This document shows positions 1 to 7,630 of a stretch of DNA of 12,078 nt, piece after piece. Made by a program: the position numbers and the translations under genes. The notes under the pieces were generated by a model, which was not told the origin of the DNA, made no database searches, and saw only the letters and a program-made list of their open reading frames with translations. This DNA comes from Holosporaceae bacterium (GTDB taxonomy: Bacteria; Pseudomonadota; Alphaproteobacteria; UBA3830): assembly GCA_031262635.1 (NCBI GenBank), contig JAISHN010000081.1, forward strand, positions 1 to 12,078, given 5' to 3'. Position 1 is the stretch's first letter. Each line of letters opens with the position of its first letter.

Positions 1-2
1 GC

Positions 3-566
3 GCTTATTTAATATTCCATTCCACTTTCTGGCCTAACAAGAATCACATAAGACTGTTAAAAGCTTTCTCTAAATTTTTATCGCTTTCTAAATCAAATAT
101 AAAACTGGCAGTTGTTGGAAAGTTTCAAAAAATGCGGAATAGCATCTCTGAAATACTTTCCAAATATAACTTACGCGGCAAAGTCGTTTTCACTAACTTT
201 ATCCCAGATGACGAGTTAAACGTCCTGCTTTCTAATGCGTTGGCGTTTGTTCATCCGTCTCTATATGAAGGATTCGGCATGCCTGTAATTGAAGCTATGA
301 CCGCCGGCGTTCCGGTAATTTGCAGCAACGCTGGAAGCCTTCCTGAAGTCGCCGGCGACGCGGCTTTGTTTTTCGATCCGTACAATGTAGACGAAATCGC
401 CGCCGCTATGAAACGAATTGTCGAAGACGAAGGCTTGCGTAGAGAACTAATCCAAAAAGGATATAAACAAGCCGCTAAATTCGCCGACGCCGATAAGATG
501 GTCGACGAATATATAGAGGTTTTTGAAGAGGTTATGGCTCAAAATGAGAAAAATTATAAAAAATAG
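3..566 (+). CDS. Glycosyltransferase family 4 (GT-B fold), C-terminal part, 5' end cut by window edge
   Basis: The open frame runs in from the left edge, so the ATG at 132 is internal. 187 residues are visible. They form the C-terminal Rossmann half of a GT-B glycosyltransferase, which binds the nucleotide-sugar donor. Visible marks are a strand and loop reading LAVVGKF, then VVFTNFIPDDELNVLLSNA, then the EGFGMPVIE segment at about residues 94-102. That segment is the E-x7-E motif of retaining family-4 enzymes such as those building LPS or exopolysaccharide. It is followed by GVPVICSNAGSLPEVAGDAA and a helical tail. The acceptor-binding N-terminal half is outside the window, so the sugar and acceptor cannot be named. 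The first 240 bases are clearly AT-richer (about 28-40% GC) than the rest (about 43-65% per 60-base block). The gene converges on carB. Confidence 0.9.
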   Translation, partial: AYLIFHSTFWPNKNHIRLLKAFSKFLSLSKSNIKLAVVGKFQKMRNSISEILSKYNLRGKVVFTNFIPDDELNVLLSNALAFVHPSLYEGFGMPVIEAMTAGVPVICSNAGSLPEVAGDAALFFDPYNVDEIAAAMKRIVEDEGLRRELIQKGYKQAAKFADADKMVDEYIEVFEEVMAQNEKNYKK

Positions 567-649
567 GCTGCGTTAAGAAAAATGTGATGAGCGGGATGAG
601 GCTATTTTTGTTGAAACAAGAGGTTTATACTCCGCAATAAGTCGTTACT

Positions 650-674
650 AGAAGCGTGAATTCGCGAAGCTTCT
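650..674 (+). terminator. Possible weak terminator hairpin after the glycosyltransferase
   Basis: The 6-bp arms AGAAGC (650-655) and GCTTCT (669-674) are perfect complements around 13 nt that are themselves partly self-complementary (GTGAA/TTCGC). A pyrimidine-rich but not pure T tail follows (TCCTTCTTC). It lies 84 bp after the stop codon. The tail is poor, so intrinsic termination is uncertain. The palindromic repeat just downstream could do the job instead. Confidence 0.22.
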
Positions 675-682
675 TCCTTCTT

Positions 683-775
683 CGTCATCCTAGAGGAGGG
701 CGAAGCCCGACGAAGGATCCACGCGCTTTTCATGCGTCATCGCCGTCTGGATCCTTCGCTTTGCTCAGGATGACG
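683..775. repeat. Intergenic palindromic repeat element, relative of the one inside carB
   Basis: This is an imperfect palindrome of about 93 bp between two convergent genes. The outer arms CGTCATCCT (683-691) and AGGATGACG (767-775) match perfectly, and GAG (693-695) and CTC (764-766) extend them past one bulged A. The inner arms CGAAGGATCCA (711-721) and TGGATCCTTCG (748-758) match perfectly over 11 bp. The left arm carries an extra side hairpin GGGC-GAA-GCCC (698-708); the right arm has only a short unpaired CTTTGCTC. The loop is 722-747. The rest of the 567-861 gap holds no gene that I can see. The element may end or protect both converging transcripts, but that is inferred from position only. 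Arms of this CGTCATCCTGAG type are common repeat sequences in many bacterial genomes. Confidence 0.85.
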
Positions 776-861
776 GAAAGGAACGACGAACAAAATTCTT
801 CCTAACTCAACATAGCTTATATAATTTCTAACAGAGCTTTTCACATGCAAGAAAAATATTC

Positions 862-3800
862 TTACTTCAAATCCTGCAATGCGATCACGCTCATCATTTT
901 GCGACGGCGCATGACGGACATAACGCCGAGAATCGCTTTCGCCGTGTCGATAGACGTAAGGCACGGAATAGCGTGTTCGACGGTCGCTCGGCGGATTTTA
1001 AATCCGTCGCGGTAGCCTTTTTCGCTATGGCTGACCGTGTTTATCACCATGTTTATCCGGCCGTTTTTTATGTCGTCCATGATATTTGGCGAGCCTTCGC
1101 TGACTTTAACGGCGACTTCGGCGTTTACGCCGCGTTTCGCGAAGAATTCCGCGGTGCCCTTAGTGGCCGCCAGACTGTATCCAAGGTCGGCGAATCCTTT
1201 GGCTATCGGAAAGGCTTCGTCTTTATCTTTGTCGGCGATCGTAAATAGTATTCTTCCGTTTTTTTGCATATTAATGCCGGACGCGACGCAGGCTTTGTAT
1301 AAAGCTCGCGAAAACTTATTGTCGATCCCGACGACTTCGCCGGTCGATCGCATTTCCGGTCCCAACGTTACGTCGACGTTGGATATTTTCGCCGAAGAAA
1401 ACACCGGAGCTTTTACGGCGTAGTAATCTGGAAAAAGGCCGAGGCCTGGTTTATAGCCTAGCTCTTTGATTTTCTTCCCGACGGAAACTTTCGTCGCGAT
1501 ATTCACCATAGGAACGCCCGTAACTTTGCTGAGAAACGGTGCGGTACGGCTGGAGCGCGGGTTGACTTCGATGACGTAAACGTCGTCGCCTTTCACGATA
1601 TACTGTATGTTGATCATGCCTAGGACTTTTAATCCGCGAGCTAGACGGTTGGTAAAGTCGACTATCGTTCGAATGTTTCGCTCGGACAAATTCCGCGGCG
1701 GATATACGGCGATACTGTCGCCGGAATGTACGCCGGCTCGCTCAACGTGCTCCATAATGCCTGGAATCAAAATATCTTCGCCGTCGCAGACCGCGTCGAC
1801 TTCAACTTCAATTCCTTGCAAATAATGGTCGATCAACACTGGATGCTTAGGCGAGATTTTTGCCGCGGTCGACATGTAGTTTCTGAGTTTGTCTTCATTG
1901 TAGACTATTTTCATAGCCCGTCCGCCGAGAACGTAGGAAGGCCGAACCATTACCGGATAGCCGATTTTTTCAGCTGCTTTAATCGCGTCTTCGATGCTAA
2001 ACACGGCGCATCCTTGCGGCCGAGGTATGTCCAATTCCGTTAACAGCGCGTCGAATTTTTCGCGATCTTCAGCCGCGTCTATGCTTTCAATCGACGAACC
2101 GATTATTTTTACGCCATTTTTCGCCAACGCGCCGGCAAGATTAATCGCCGTTTGACCGCCGAACTGGACGACCGCGCCCTCCGGTCGTTCCTTGTCGACT
2201 ATATTTAGAACGTCTTCTAACGTTAGTGGTTCAAAATACAGCTTATCCGCTATGTCAAAATCCGTGCTGACAGTTTCGGGATTGTTGTTTATGATAATCG
2301 CTTCATAGCCGAGTTCTTTTAGAGCTAAAACGGAATGAACGGAACAATAATCAAATTCTATGCCCTGACCGATTCTGATTGGTCCTGAGCCGAGAACGAT
2401 GATTTTCGGCTTGTCGCTTACGGAAACTTCGTCTTCGTCGGCATATGTAGAATAGTGATACGGCGTTACGGACTCGAATTCCGCCGCGCAGGTATCCACG
2501 GTTTTGTAAACGGGAATAACGCCAAGCGATTTTCTCATTTTTCTAACGTCGGATTCCGTCTGATTTGTAAGCCTAGCGATCGCTCGATCGGAGAAGCCCG
2601 CTTTTTTAGCGGAGAGGAGAAGGTCTATGAGGGCGTTGTAAGATAAGGCTTCGTCGTTGCGAGGAGGGCGTAGCCCGACGCGGCAATCCAGCGACAAACC
2701 GCCGCTTTCCTGGGTTGCTTCGTCGCTTTGCTCCTCGCAATGACGAACTAATTCATGCTCAATATCAACGATATTCTTTATTTTTTGCAGGAAAAACATA
2801 TCGATCGTCGTTACGCGAGCGATCTCTTCAACGGACATTCCTCGCCGCAAAGCCTCGGCAACGACAAAGAAGCGTCTGTCTGTAATATCTTTAACCATCT
2901 CGAAGATTTTCTCATCCGGCAGTGGCGCGAGATTCGACGACCAAAGATGATTCGCGCCTATTTCCAGCGATCTTACGGCTTTCAATAACGCTCCTTCTAT
3001 CGATCGATCAATAGACATAACCTCGCCGGTGGCTTTCATCTGAGCGCCGAGCGTTCTATCGGCTTCGGTAAACTTATCCGACGGCCAACGAGGAAATTTT
3101 ACGACGACATAGTCGAGAGTCGGTTCGAAACACGCTTTAGTTTTCTTCGTAACGGCGTTTTCTATCTCGTCCAAATGATATCCGACGGCGATTTTGCCGG
3201 CGACTTTAGCGATCGGATAGCCGGTCGCCTTTGACGCGAGGGCGCTTGAACGGCTGACGCGCGGATTGACTTCGATAACGTAATATTTGTCGGATTTTGT
3301 GTCGAACGCGTATTGAACGTTGCAGCCGCCTTCGATCCCAAGAGCGCGGATAATTTTTAGCGACGCGTCTCGAAGTTTCATCAACTCTCTGTCGGACAAC
3401 GTTTGAGCCGGAGCGACGACTACGCTGTCGCCAGTGTGAACTCCGACTGGATCGATGTTCTCCATGCTGCAAACTGTGATGCAGTTGTCCGCGGAGTCTC
3501 TTATGACTTCGTACTCAATTTCTTTGTAGCCGGCGACGCTGCGTTCGATAAGCGCTTGCCCGATCATGCTGCATTTCAGCCCGATCTCGGTTATTTCTCC
3601 GAGTTCTTCTTCATTATTTGCAATTCCGCCGCCCGTTCCTCCAAGCGTATACGCCGGACGGACGATGACGGGAAAGCCGATTTGCTCCGCGAATTTTTTA
3701 GCTTCTTCGACCGAGTTAACTATCGCGCTTTCAGCCACCGGCTGACCAAGCGCTTCCATCGTTTCTTTAAAAAGCTCGCGATCTTCAGATTTTTTGACGC

Positions 3801-4164
3801 TTTCAATCGATGTTCCTAACAGTTTTACGCCGAATTTGGCTAAAACCCCGCGTTTATCTAACTCTACGGCAAGATTTAGCCCCGTTTGTCCGCCCAACGT
3901 CGCCAAAAGCCCGTCGGGACGTTCTTTTTCAATGATGATTTCAACAAAATCCGCCGTCAACGGCTCCATATATATGCGATCGGCGACGTGAACGTCCGTC
4001 ATTATAGTCGCCGGATTGCTATTGACTAGAACGACCTCAATTCCGTCTTCCTTCAACGCCCGACACGCCTGCGTTCCCGCGTAATCGAACTCCGCCGCCT
4101 GGCCTATGACTATTGGCCCCGAGCCTATGACCATGACTTTTTTAATTTGAGGATTTCTAGGCAT
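862..4164 (-). CDS. carB: Carbamoyl-phosphate synthase large subunit, with an in-frame palindromic insert
   Basis: CarB uses two ATP, bicarbonate and ammonia channelled from CarA to make carbamoyl phosphate for pyrimidines and arginine. The 1100 residues show the full duplicated plan. The first ATP-grasp half (about 1-400) begins KKVMVIGSGPIVIGQ and has GGQTGLNLAV near 91 and EVNPRVSRSSALASKATG near 298. An oligomerisation domain follows (about 400-555, ending PVYKTVDTCAAEFE). The second ATP-grasp half begins KIIVLGSGPIRIGQGIEFDY at about 587 and has FGGQTAINLA near 668 and EVNPRSSRTAPFLSKVTG near 866. The MGS-like allosteric domain runs from about 945 to the end. Length is about 27 residues above the usual 1073 or so. 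The excess lies at about residues 473-505, RHCEEQSDEATQ... to ...RPPRNDEAL, and is translated repeat DNA. There is no stop or frameshift, so the protein is probably functional. The gene overlaps carA by 8 bp and has only a weak ribosome site. Confidence 0.98.
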   Translation of the reverse strand: MPRNPQIKKVMVIGSGPIVIGQAAEFDYAGTQACRALKEDGIEVVLVNSNPATIMTDVHVADRIYMEPLTADFVEIIIEKERPDGLLATLGGQTGLNLAVELDKRGVLAKFGVKLLGTSIESVKKSEDRELFKETMEALGQPVAESAIVNSVEEAKKFAEQIGFPVIVRPAYTLGGTGGGIANNEEELGEITEIGLKCSMIGQALIERSVAGYKEIEYEVIRDSADNCITVCSMENIDPVGVHTGDSVVVAPAQTLSDRELMKLRDASLKIIRALGIEGGCNVQYAFDTKSDKYYVIEVNPRVSRSSALASKATGYPIAKVAGKIAVGYHLDEIENAVTKKTKACFEPTLDYVVVKFPRWPSDKFTEADRTLGAQMKATGEVMSIDRSIEGALLKAVRSLEIGANHLWSSNLAPLPDEKIFEMVKDITDRRFFVVAEALRRGMSVEEIARVTTIDMFFLQKIKNIVDIEHELVRHCEEQSDEATQESGGLSLDCRVGLRPPRNDEALSYNALIDLLLSAKKAGFSDRAIARLTNQTESDVRKMRKSLGVIPVYKTVDTCAAEFESVTPYHYSTYADEDEVSVSDKPKIIVLGSGPIRIGQGIEFDYCSVHSVLALKELGYEAIIINNNPETVSTDFDIADKLYFEPLTLEDVLNIVDKERPEGAVVQFGGQTAINLAGALAKNGVKIIGSSIESIDAAEDREKFDALLTELDIPRPQGCAVFSIEDAIKAAEKIGYPVMVRPSYVLGGRAMKIVYNEDKLRNYMSTAAKISPKHPVLIDHYLQGIEVEVDAVCDGEDILIPGIMEHVERAGVHSGDSIAVYPPRNLSERNIRTIVDFTNRLARGLKVLGMINIQYIVKGDDVYVIEVNPRSSRTAPFLSKVTGVPMVNIATKVSVGKKIKELGYKPGLGLFPDYYAVKAPVFSSAKISNVDVTLGPEMRSTGEVVGIDNKFSRALYKACVASGINMQKNGRILFTIADKDKDEAFPIAKGFADLGYSLAATKGTAEFFAKRGVNAEVAVKVSEGSPNIMDDIKNGRINMVINTVSHSEKGYRDGFKIRRATVEHAIPCLTSIDTAKAILGVMSVMRRRKMMSVIALQDLK
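2650..2747. repeat. Palindromic element inserted in frame within carB
   Basis: The outer arms 2650-2666 (TTCGTCGTTGCGAGGAG) and 2731-2747 are complementary at 16 of 17 positions, and the odd one is a G-T pair. Inside the left arm is a side hairpin GGGC-GTA-GCCC (2666-2676). The inner arms 2677-2691 and 2710-2724 pair at 14 of 15 positions if G-T wobbles are counted. The loop is 2692-2709. On the carB strand it is read as RHCEEQSDEATQ, then a short loop, then RVGLRPPRNDEAL. It shares its layout and the stretch GAGGAGGGCGNAGCCCGACG with the intergenic element at 683-775. No target-site duplication is evident. Similar CATTGCGAG...GCAATCCAG repeats are common in several bacterial genomes. The in-frame setting is like that of Rickettsia palindromic elements. 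Confidence 0.9.
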
Positions 4165-5290
4165 TTTTATCGCTCTTTATCATTTTATAAAACTTATCGA
4201 ATAAATACAGATTGTCATTTGGTCCTGGAGACGCTTCGGGATGATACTGTACGGCGAAAAGCGGTTTGCTCTCGTGTTCCGCGCCTTCCGGCGTGTCGTC
4301 GTTGACGTTGCGTTGAGTTACGACCAATCCCGTTCCTTTTAGCGACTTTTCATCCGCCGCGTACCCGTGGTTTTGCGACGTGATGAAGACTCTGTTCAAC
4401 AGCAAGTCTTTCACAGGATGATTCGCTCCCCTATGGCCGAATTTTAATTTGTAAGTGTCGCCGCCCATCGCGAGGCAGATCAGTTGAAATCCGAGGCAGA
4501 TTCCGAACATCGGTTTACCGCTGTCAATTAATTCTTTTACGTTTTCAATAAGTTCCGAGGAAATTTTTGGATCGCCAGGTCCGTTTGAAAGGAATATTCC
4601 ATCCGGTTCGGCCGCGAGTACTTCTTCGGCCGGAGTATAGGCCGAATAGATCGTCATGTTGTAGCCGTATTTTGCAAGACAGTCGACGATTCCCTTTTTT
4701 ATGCCGAAATTCATAACGGCGAGGTTCATGCGTGCGTTGCGACTACATTGGGTTCCGTCCTCACCACAATAACGAATAACGTTCTTCGTCGTAACTTCCT
4801 TAATGTAAAAACCGTCTTCCGGCAAATTCATCAGTCGATTCAGTTCGCCCTCGTCGATATCCTCGGGAACAATCGCGCCTCGCATAGCTCCCTTAGAGCG
4901 AATGCGTCGCGTTACGGCTCGCGTATCGACTCCGTAGAGACAAGGAACCCCTTCCTCCTGCAGAAAATCGAAAATAGAACCTTCGCAACGCCAATTATTC
5001 GGATAATCGCACAATTCGCCGACAACGTATCCGCGGAAGTAGGATCTTCTCCTCTTTCCTTCTTTCGATAAGCTTAACGACTGATTATAAATCTCGTTTA
5101 CGCCGTAGTTGCCGATCAGCGGATACGTCATGATCACGAGTTGTCCGCAGTAAGACGGATCGGTTAAAGTCTCCTGATATCCGGTCATGCCGGTATTAAA
5201 AACTACCTCGCCGACTCCTGGTTTATCGCCAAAAAAAAAGCCGCGATAAACGCCGCCGTCTTCTAGAACCAACTTGCCGAGTTTTCTCAT
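4157..5290 (-). CDS. carA: Carbamoyl-phosphate synthase small (glutaminase) subunit
   Basis: CarA splits glutamine and passes ammonia through a tunnel to CarB. The 377-residue protein has the CarA-specific N-terminal domain (about 1-185; GEVVFNTGMTGYQETLTDPSY at 27-47, GVDTRAVTRRIR near 120). The class-I glutamine amidotransferase domain follows, with LSNGPGDP at 234-241, nucleophile Cys265 in GICLGFQL, and His350/Glu352 in QYHPEASPGP. I chose the ATG at 5290 rather than upstream frame because it starts MRKLGKLVLEDG, as the family does, and because it overlaps the pyrC stop as ATGA. There is no clear ribosome site in front of it, so translation is probably coupled to pyrC. Between NQ(69-70) and the conserved FRGYVV the protein has SLSLSKEGKRRRS, somewhat longer and more basic than I expect for the family. 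Confidence 0.97.
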   Translation of the reverse strand: MRKLGKLVLEDGGVYRGFFFGDKPGVGEVVFNTGMTGYQETLTDPSYCGQLVIMTYPLIGNYGVNEIYNQSLSLSKEGKRRRSYFRGYVVGELCDYPNNWRCEGSIFDFLQEEGVPCLYGVDTRAVTRRIRSKGAMRGAIVPEDIDEGELNRLMNLPEDGFYIKEVTTKNVIRYCGEDGTQCSRNARMNLAVMNFGIKKGIVDCLAKYGYNMTIYSAYTPAEEVLAAEPDGIFLSNGPGDPKISSELIENVKELIDSGKPMFGICLGFQLICLAMGGDTYKLKFGHRGANHPVKDLLLNRVFITSQNHGYAADEKSLKGTGLVVTQRNVNDDTPEGAEHESKPLFAVQYHPEASPGPNDNLYLFDKFYKMIKSDKNA

Positions 5291-6585
5291 AGAACTATGC
5301 CGTCTTTCATTACAATTTTTCCGTTGACGATCGCTCCCGCGGCTTTTCCGCGGCGTCTTTTTCCTTCGAACGGAGTAAGTTTGCTTTTCGAGTAGAACTT
5401 TCGGCCTTCTATAGTCCATTCTTTGTTAAGATCAAGGATTGTAACGTCCGCTCTTGAACCGATTTTCAGATTTCCTCTGTCCAAAGAAAAGAGCCTTGAA
5501 GGCGCCGCGCTCATTCTATCGATCATTTCTTCTAGCGTAAGAATACCCGTATGGTAAAGATCAGTCAACGCGACGGCGATCGAAGTCTCAAGACCGACGG
5601 CTCCATTTGGAGCGTAGCGAAACTCAACGTCTTTATCTTTAAAAGAATGCGGAGCGTGATCTGTAACGATTATATCTATCGTCCCGTCCTTAACGCCGCG
5701 TCTGACCGCCTCTACGTGTTCCGCGGTTCGCAACGGAGGAGATACTTTCGCGGCGGTATTATATCCGACGACGGCGGAGTCGGTCAGCGTCATATGATGA
5801 ACGGTCGCTTCCGCCGTTACCTTAACGCCGCGAGCTTTCGCTTGTCGAATAAGCTCCACGGCTCCCTTCGTCGATACATGAGCTACATGAAGCCGCGCGC
5901 CCGTAAGTTCGGCCAATATAATATCGCGAGCGACGGCTATATCTTCCGCCGCGGCTGGAATCCCGGGAATGCCGAGCTTCGTCGACGTCAATCCCTCGTT
6001 CATATATCCGCCGGCGGCTAGAGTCTCGTCCTCCGCATGGCTTATAATTATCTTGTCGAAAGCGCTTGCGTACTCCAACGCCGAGCGGAAAATTCGAGAA
6101 TTCGCGATCCAACGGCCGTCGTCGGAAAACGCTATCGCTCCGGCTTCCGCCATGTCGCCCATTTCCGCCAATTCCTCGCCTTTTAGGCCTTTCGTTACGG
6201 CTCCGATTACCTCGACGTTGACCGCGGCTTTGCGAGCTATTCTTTCTTTTAGGCCGGATACTAATATTGACGAATCTATGACGGGATCTGTGTTCGCCAT
6301 GCAAAAAACGGTCGTTATCCCGCCCGCGGCGGCGGCTTTAGTCCCAGATTCGATATCTTCCTTGCCTTCATAGCCAGGCTCTCGCAGATGCGTATGCGCG
6401 TCGATAAACCCAGGCGCGACGACAAGCCCTTTCGCGTCGAAAACCTCGACGTTTGATCCTTCTATATGACCGTCTATTTTTGCGATCTTGCCGTCGGATA
6501 TCAGCACGTCCGCAATCGCGTCAAGACCTTGCGACGGATCGACTACCCTGCCGTTTTTAATTAGCAAATTCAAGGTGTTCTCCAT
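5287..6585 (-). CDS. pyrC: Dihydroorotase, type I, catalytically complete
   Basis: This enzyme reversibly cyclises carbamoyl aspartate to dihydroorotate, the third step of pyrimidine synthesis. The 432-residue protein is an amidohydrolase of the long (type I) class found in many bacteria. Metal and active-site residues of the class all seem present: DAHTHLREP with His64 and His66, FSDDG with Asp155, SHAED with His183, HVAHVSTKG with His236, and VTDHAPHS with Asp309. The C-terminal SKSKLTPFEGK segment is typical. It is therefore active, unlike the degenerate PyrC-like partners of some aspartate transcarbamoylases. Type I enzymes often form mixed complexes with PyrB, and the gene order here fits that. 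The ATG at 6585 overlaps pyrB by 29 bp but has no ribosome site. An in-frame TTG at 6573, preceded by GGAG and six bases, may be the true start and would give MNLLIKNGRVVDPS. Confidence 0.97.
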   Translation of the reverse strand: MENTLNLLIKNGRVVDPSQGLDAIADVLISDGKIAKIDGHIEGSNVEVFDAKGLVVAPGFIDAHTHLREPGYEGKEDIESGTKAAAAGGITTVFCMANTDPVIDSSILVSGLKERIARKAAVNVEVIGAVTKGLKGEELAEMGDMAEAGAIAFSDDGRWIANSRIFRSALEYASAFDKIIISHAEDETLAAGGYMNEGLTSTKLGIPGIPAAAEDIAVARDIILAELTGARLHVAHVSTKGAVELIRQAKARGVKVTAEATVHHMTLTDSAVVGYNTAAKVSPPLRTAEHVEAVRRGVKDGTIDIIVTDHAPHSFKDKDVEFRYAPNGAVGLETSIAVALTDLYHTGILTLEEMIDRMSAAPSRLFSLDRGNLKIGSRADVTILDLNKEWTIEGRKFYSKSKLTPFEGKRRRGKAAGAIVNGKIVMKDGIVL

Positions 6586-7513
6586 CCGTTAGCGTTAAAT
6601 ATAATATAGCCATTCTTACGGCGACTCCATTTTCTACCTGCTCTTCTATAAGGGATTTGTCCCCGTACATAACGTCCGGCGATATCTCTAGACCGCGATT
6701 AACCGGCCCGGGGTGCATTACCAAAACGTCCGGCTTAGCGAGCTTTAAATGCCGCTCTTTCAAGCCAAATATTCTCGAATACTCGCGAGTCGTTGGAAAA
6801 AATCCAACTTTCTGGCGCTCTAATTGAATGCGCAGAACGTATATTACATCCGCTTCCGCAATTGCGTCCTCTATACGATCGCAGACGACGACTCCGAGCT
6901 TTTCTATCTCCGCCGGAATTAACGGCCGCGGCCCCGCTATGCGAACCTCCGCTCCAAATTCTCTAAATCCAACGATGTTCGAACGAGCGACGCGACTATG
7001 CCGTATATCTCCCAATATCGCGATTTTTAAGTCGGAAAAATTCTTTTTATGCCGTTTAATAGTGAAAAGATCGAGCAAAGCCTGCGTCGGATGAGCGCGC
7101 TGCCCGTCTCCGGCGTTTATAACTACCGCGTCGAGCGCCTTTGCCGCGTAATCCGCCGCTCCTTCGACCGGATGCCGCATGATAATCGCGTCGGTTTTCA
7201 TAGCTTGAAGCGTATAAAGCGTATCTCGCAGGCTCTCCCCCTTCGAAACGCTAGAAGACGCGACCGCGATATTGACTACGTCGGCTCCAAGGTATTTTCC
7301 GGCCAGCTCGAACGACGTTCGAGTTCGAGTGCTAGCTTCGTAGAACAGCGTTATTATAGATTTTCCCCTCAACAGCGGCTCTTTTTTCATATCGCGGTTC
7401 AAGATATCTTTCATCTTTCCCGCGGTTTCAAGAATTAGCTCGCGTTCTTTGAGAGTTAACGAAGCGAGATCCAATATGTCGCGACCTTTTAAAGATGCTT
7501 CCGCTTTATTCAT
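6557..7513 (-). CDS. pyrB: Aspartate carbamoyltransferase catalytic subunit
   Basis: PyrB condenses carbamoyl phosphate with aspartate, the committed step of pyrimidine synthesis. The 318-residue protein has the carbamoyl-phosphate site STRTRTSFE at 61-69, the lid segment SSSVSKGES ending at residue 94 with Lys91, MRHP at 112-115, HPTQALLD at 141-148, LGDIRHSRVARSN near 168 and MHPGPVNRG at 266-274. Length is normal for the family. The frame stays open upstream to a TTG at 7576, adding MRPMGGGANLGCFRQARLRPF. I prefer the ATG at 7513 because GAGG lies exactly six bases before it and the extra residues look non-conserved. No regulatory chain gene (pyrI) adjoins it. It is first in the pyrB-pyrC-carA-carB operon. 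Confidence 0.97.
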   Translation of the reverse strand: MNKAEASLKGRDILDLASLTLKERELILETAGKMKDILNRDMKKEPLLRGKSIITLFYEASTRTRTSFELAGKYLGADVVNIAVASSSVSKGESLRDTLYTLQAMKTDAIIMRHPVEGAADYAAKALDAVVINAGDGQRAHPTQALLDLFTIKRHKKNFSDLKIAILGDIRHSRVARSNIVGFREFGAEVRIAGPRPLIPAEIEKLGVVVCDRIEDAIAEADVIYVLRIQLERQKVGFFPTTREYSRIFGLKERHLKLAKPDVLVMHPGPVNRGLEISPDVMYGDKSLIEEQVENGVAVRMAILYLTLTDGEHLEFAN

Positions 7514-7630
7514 AAAAGGCCTCAATCTCGCCTGTCTAAAACAGCCTAGATTAGCGCCTCCGCCCATCGGACGCAATATCTGAGTTTAGTCTTGTTTTAT
7601 CCGCAATAATGAGAGTATTTTTTGATTAAT

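Noticed and set aside
737..964. Minus-strand open frame of 75 codons overlapping the carB end and the intergenic repeat
   Set aside because: It overlaps carB in another frame and its C-terminal HPEQSEGSRRR is only the translated repeat; no ribosome site or family match.
2577..2592. Clustered GCGATCGC / CGATCG sites in carB, also near 3000-3008
   Set aside because: They fall in coding sequence and follow from Ala-Ile-Asp-Arg codon use in this CG-favouring genome; no regular spacing.
5291..5419. Longer CarA start at 5419
   Set aside because: The added 43 residues are pyrC read in another frame and are basic and non-conserved. The ATG at 5290 fits the family and the ATGA overlap.
5822..6304. 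Arg-rich 160-codon frame within pyrC
   Set aside because: A shadow of pyrC in an alternative frame; the composition is what the shifted codons produce.
7514..7576. N-terminal extension of PyrB or a leader peptide from the TTG at 7576 or the ATG at 7567
   Set aside because: The residues do not look like an aspartate transcarbamoylase N-terminus, and the ATG at 7513 has a well-spaced GAGG. A leader peptide would need its own stop, and there is none.
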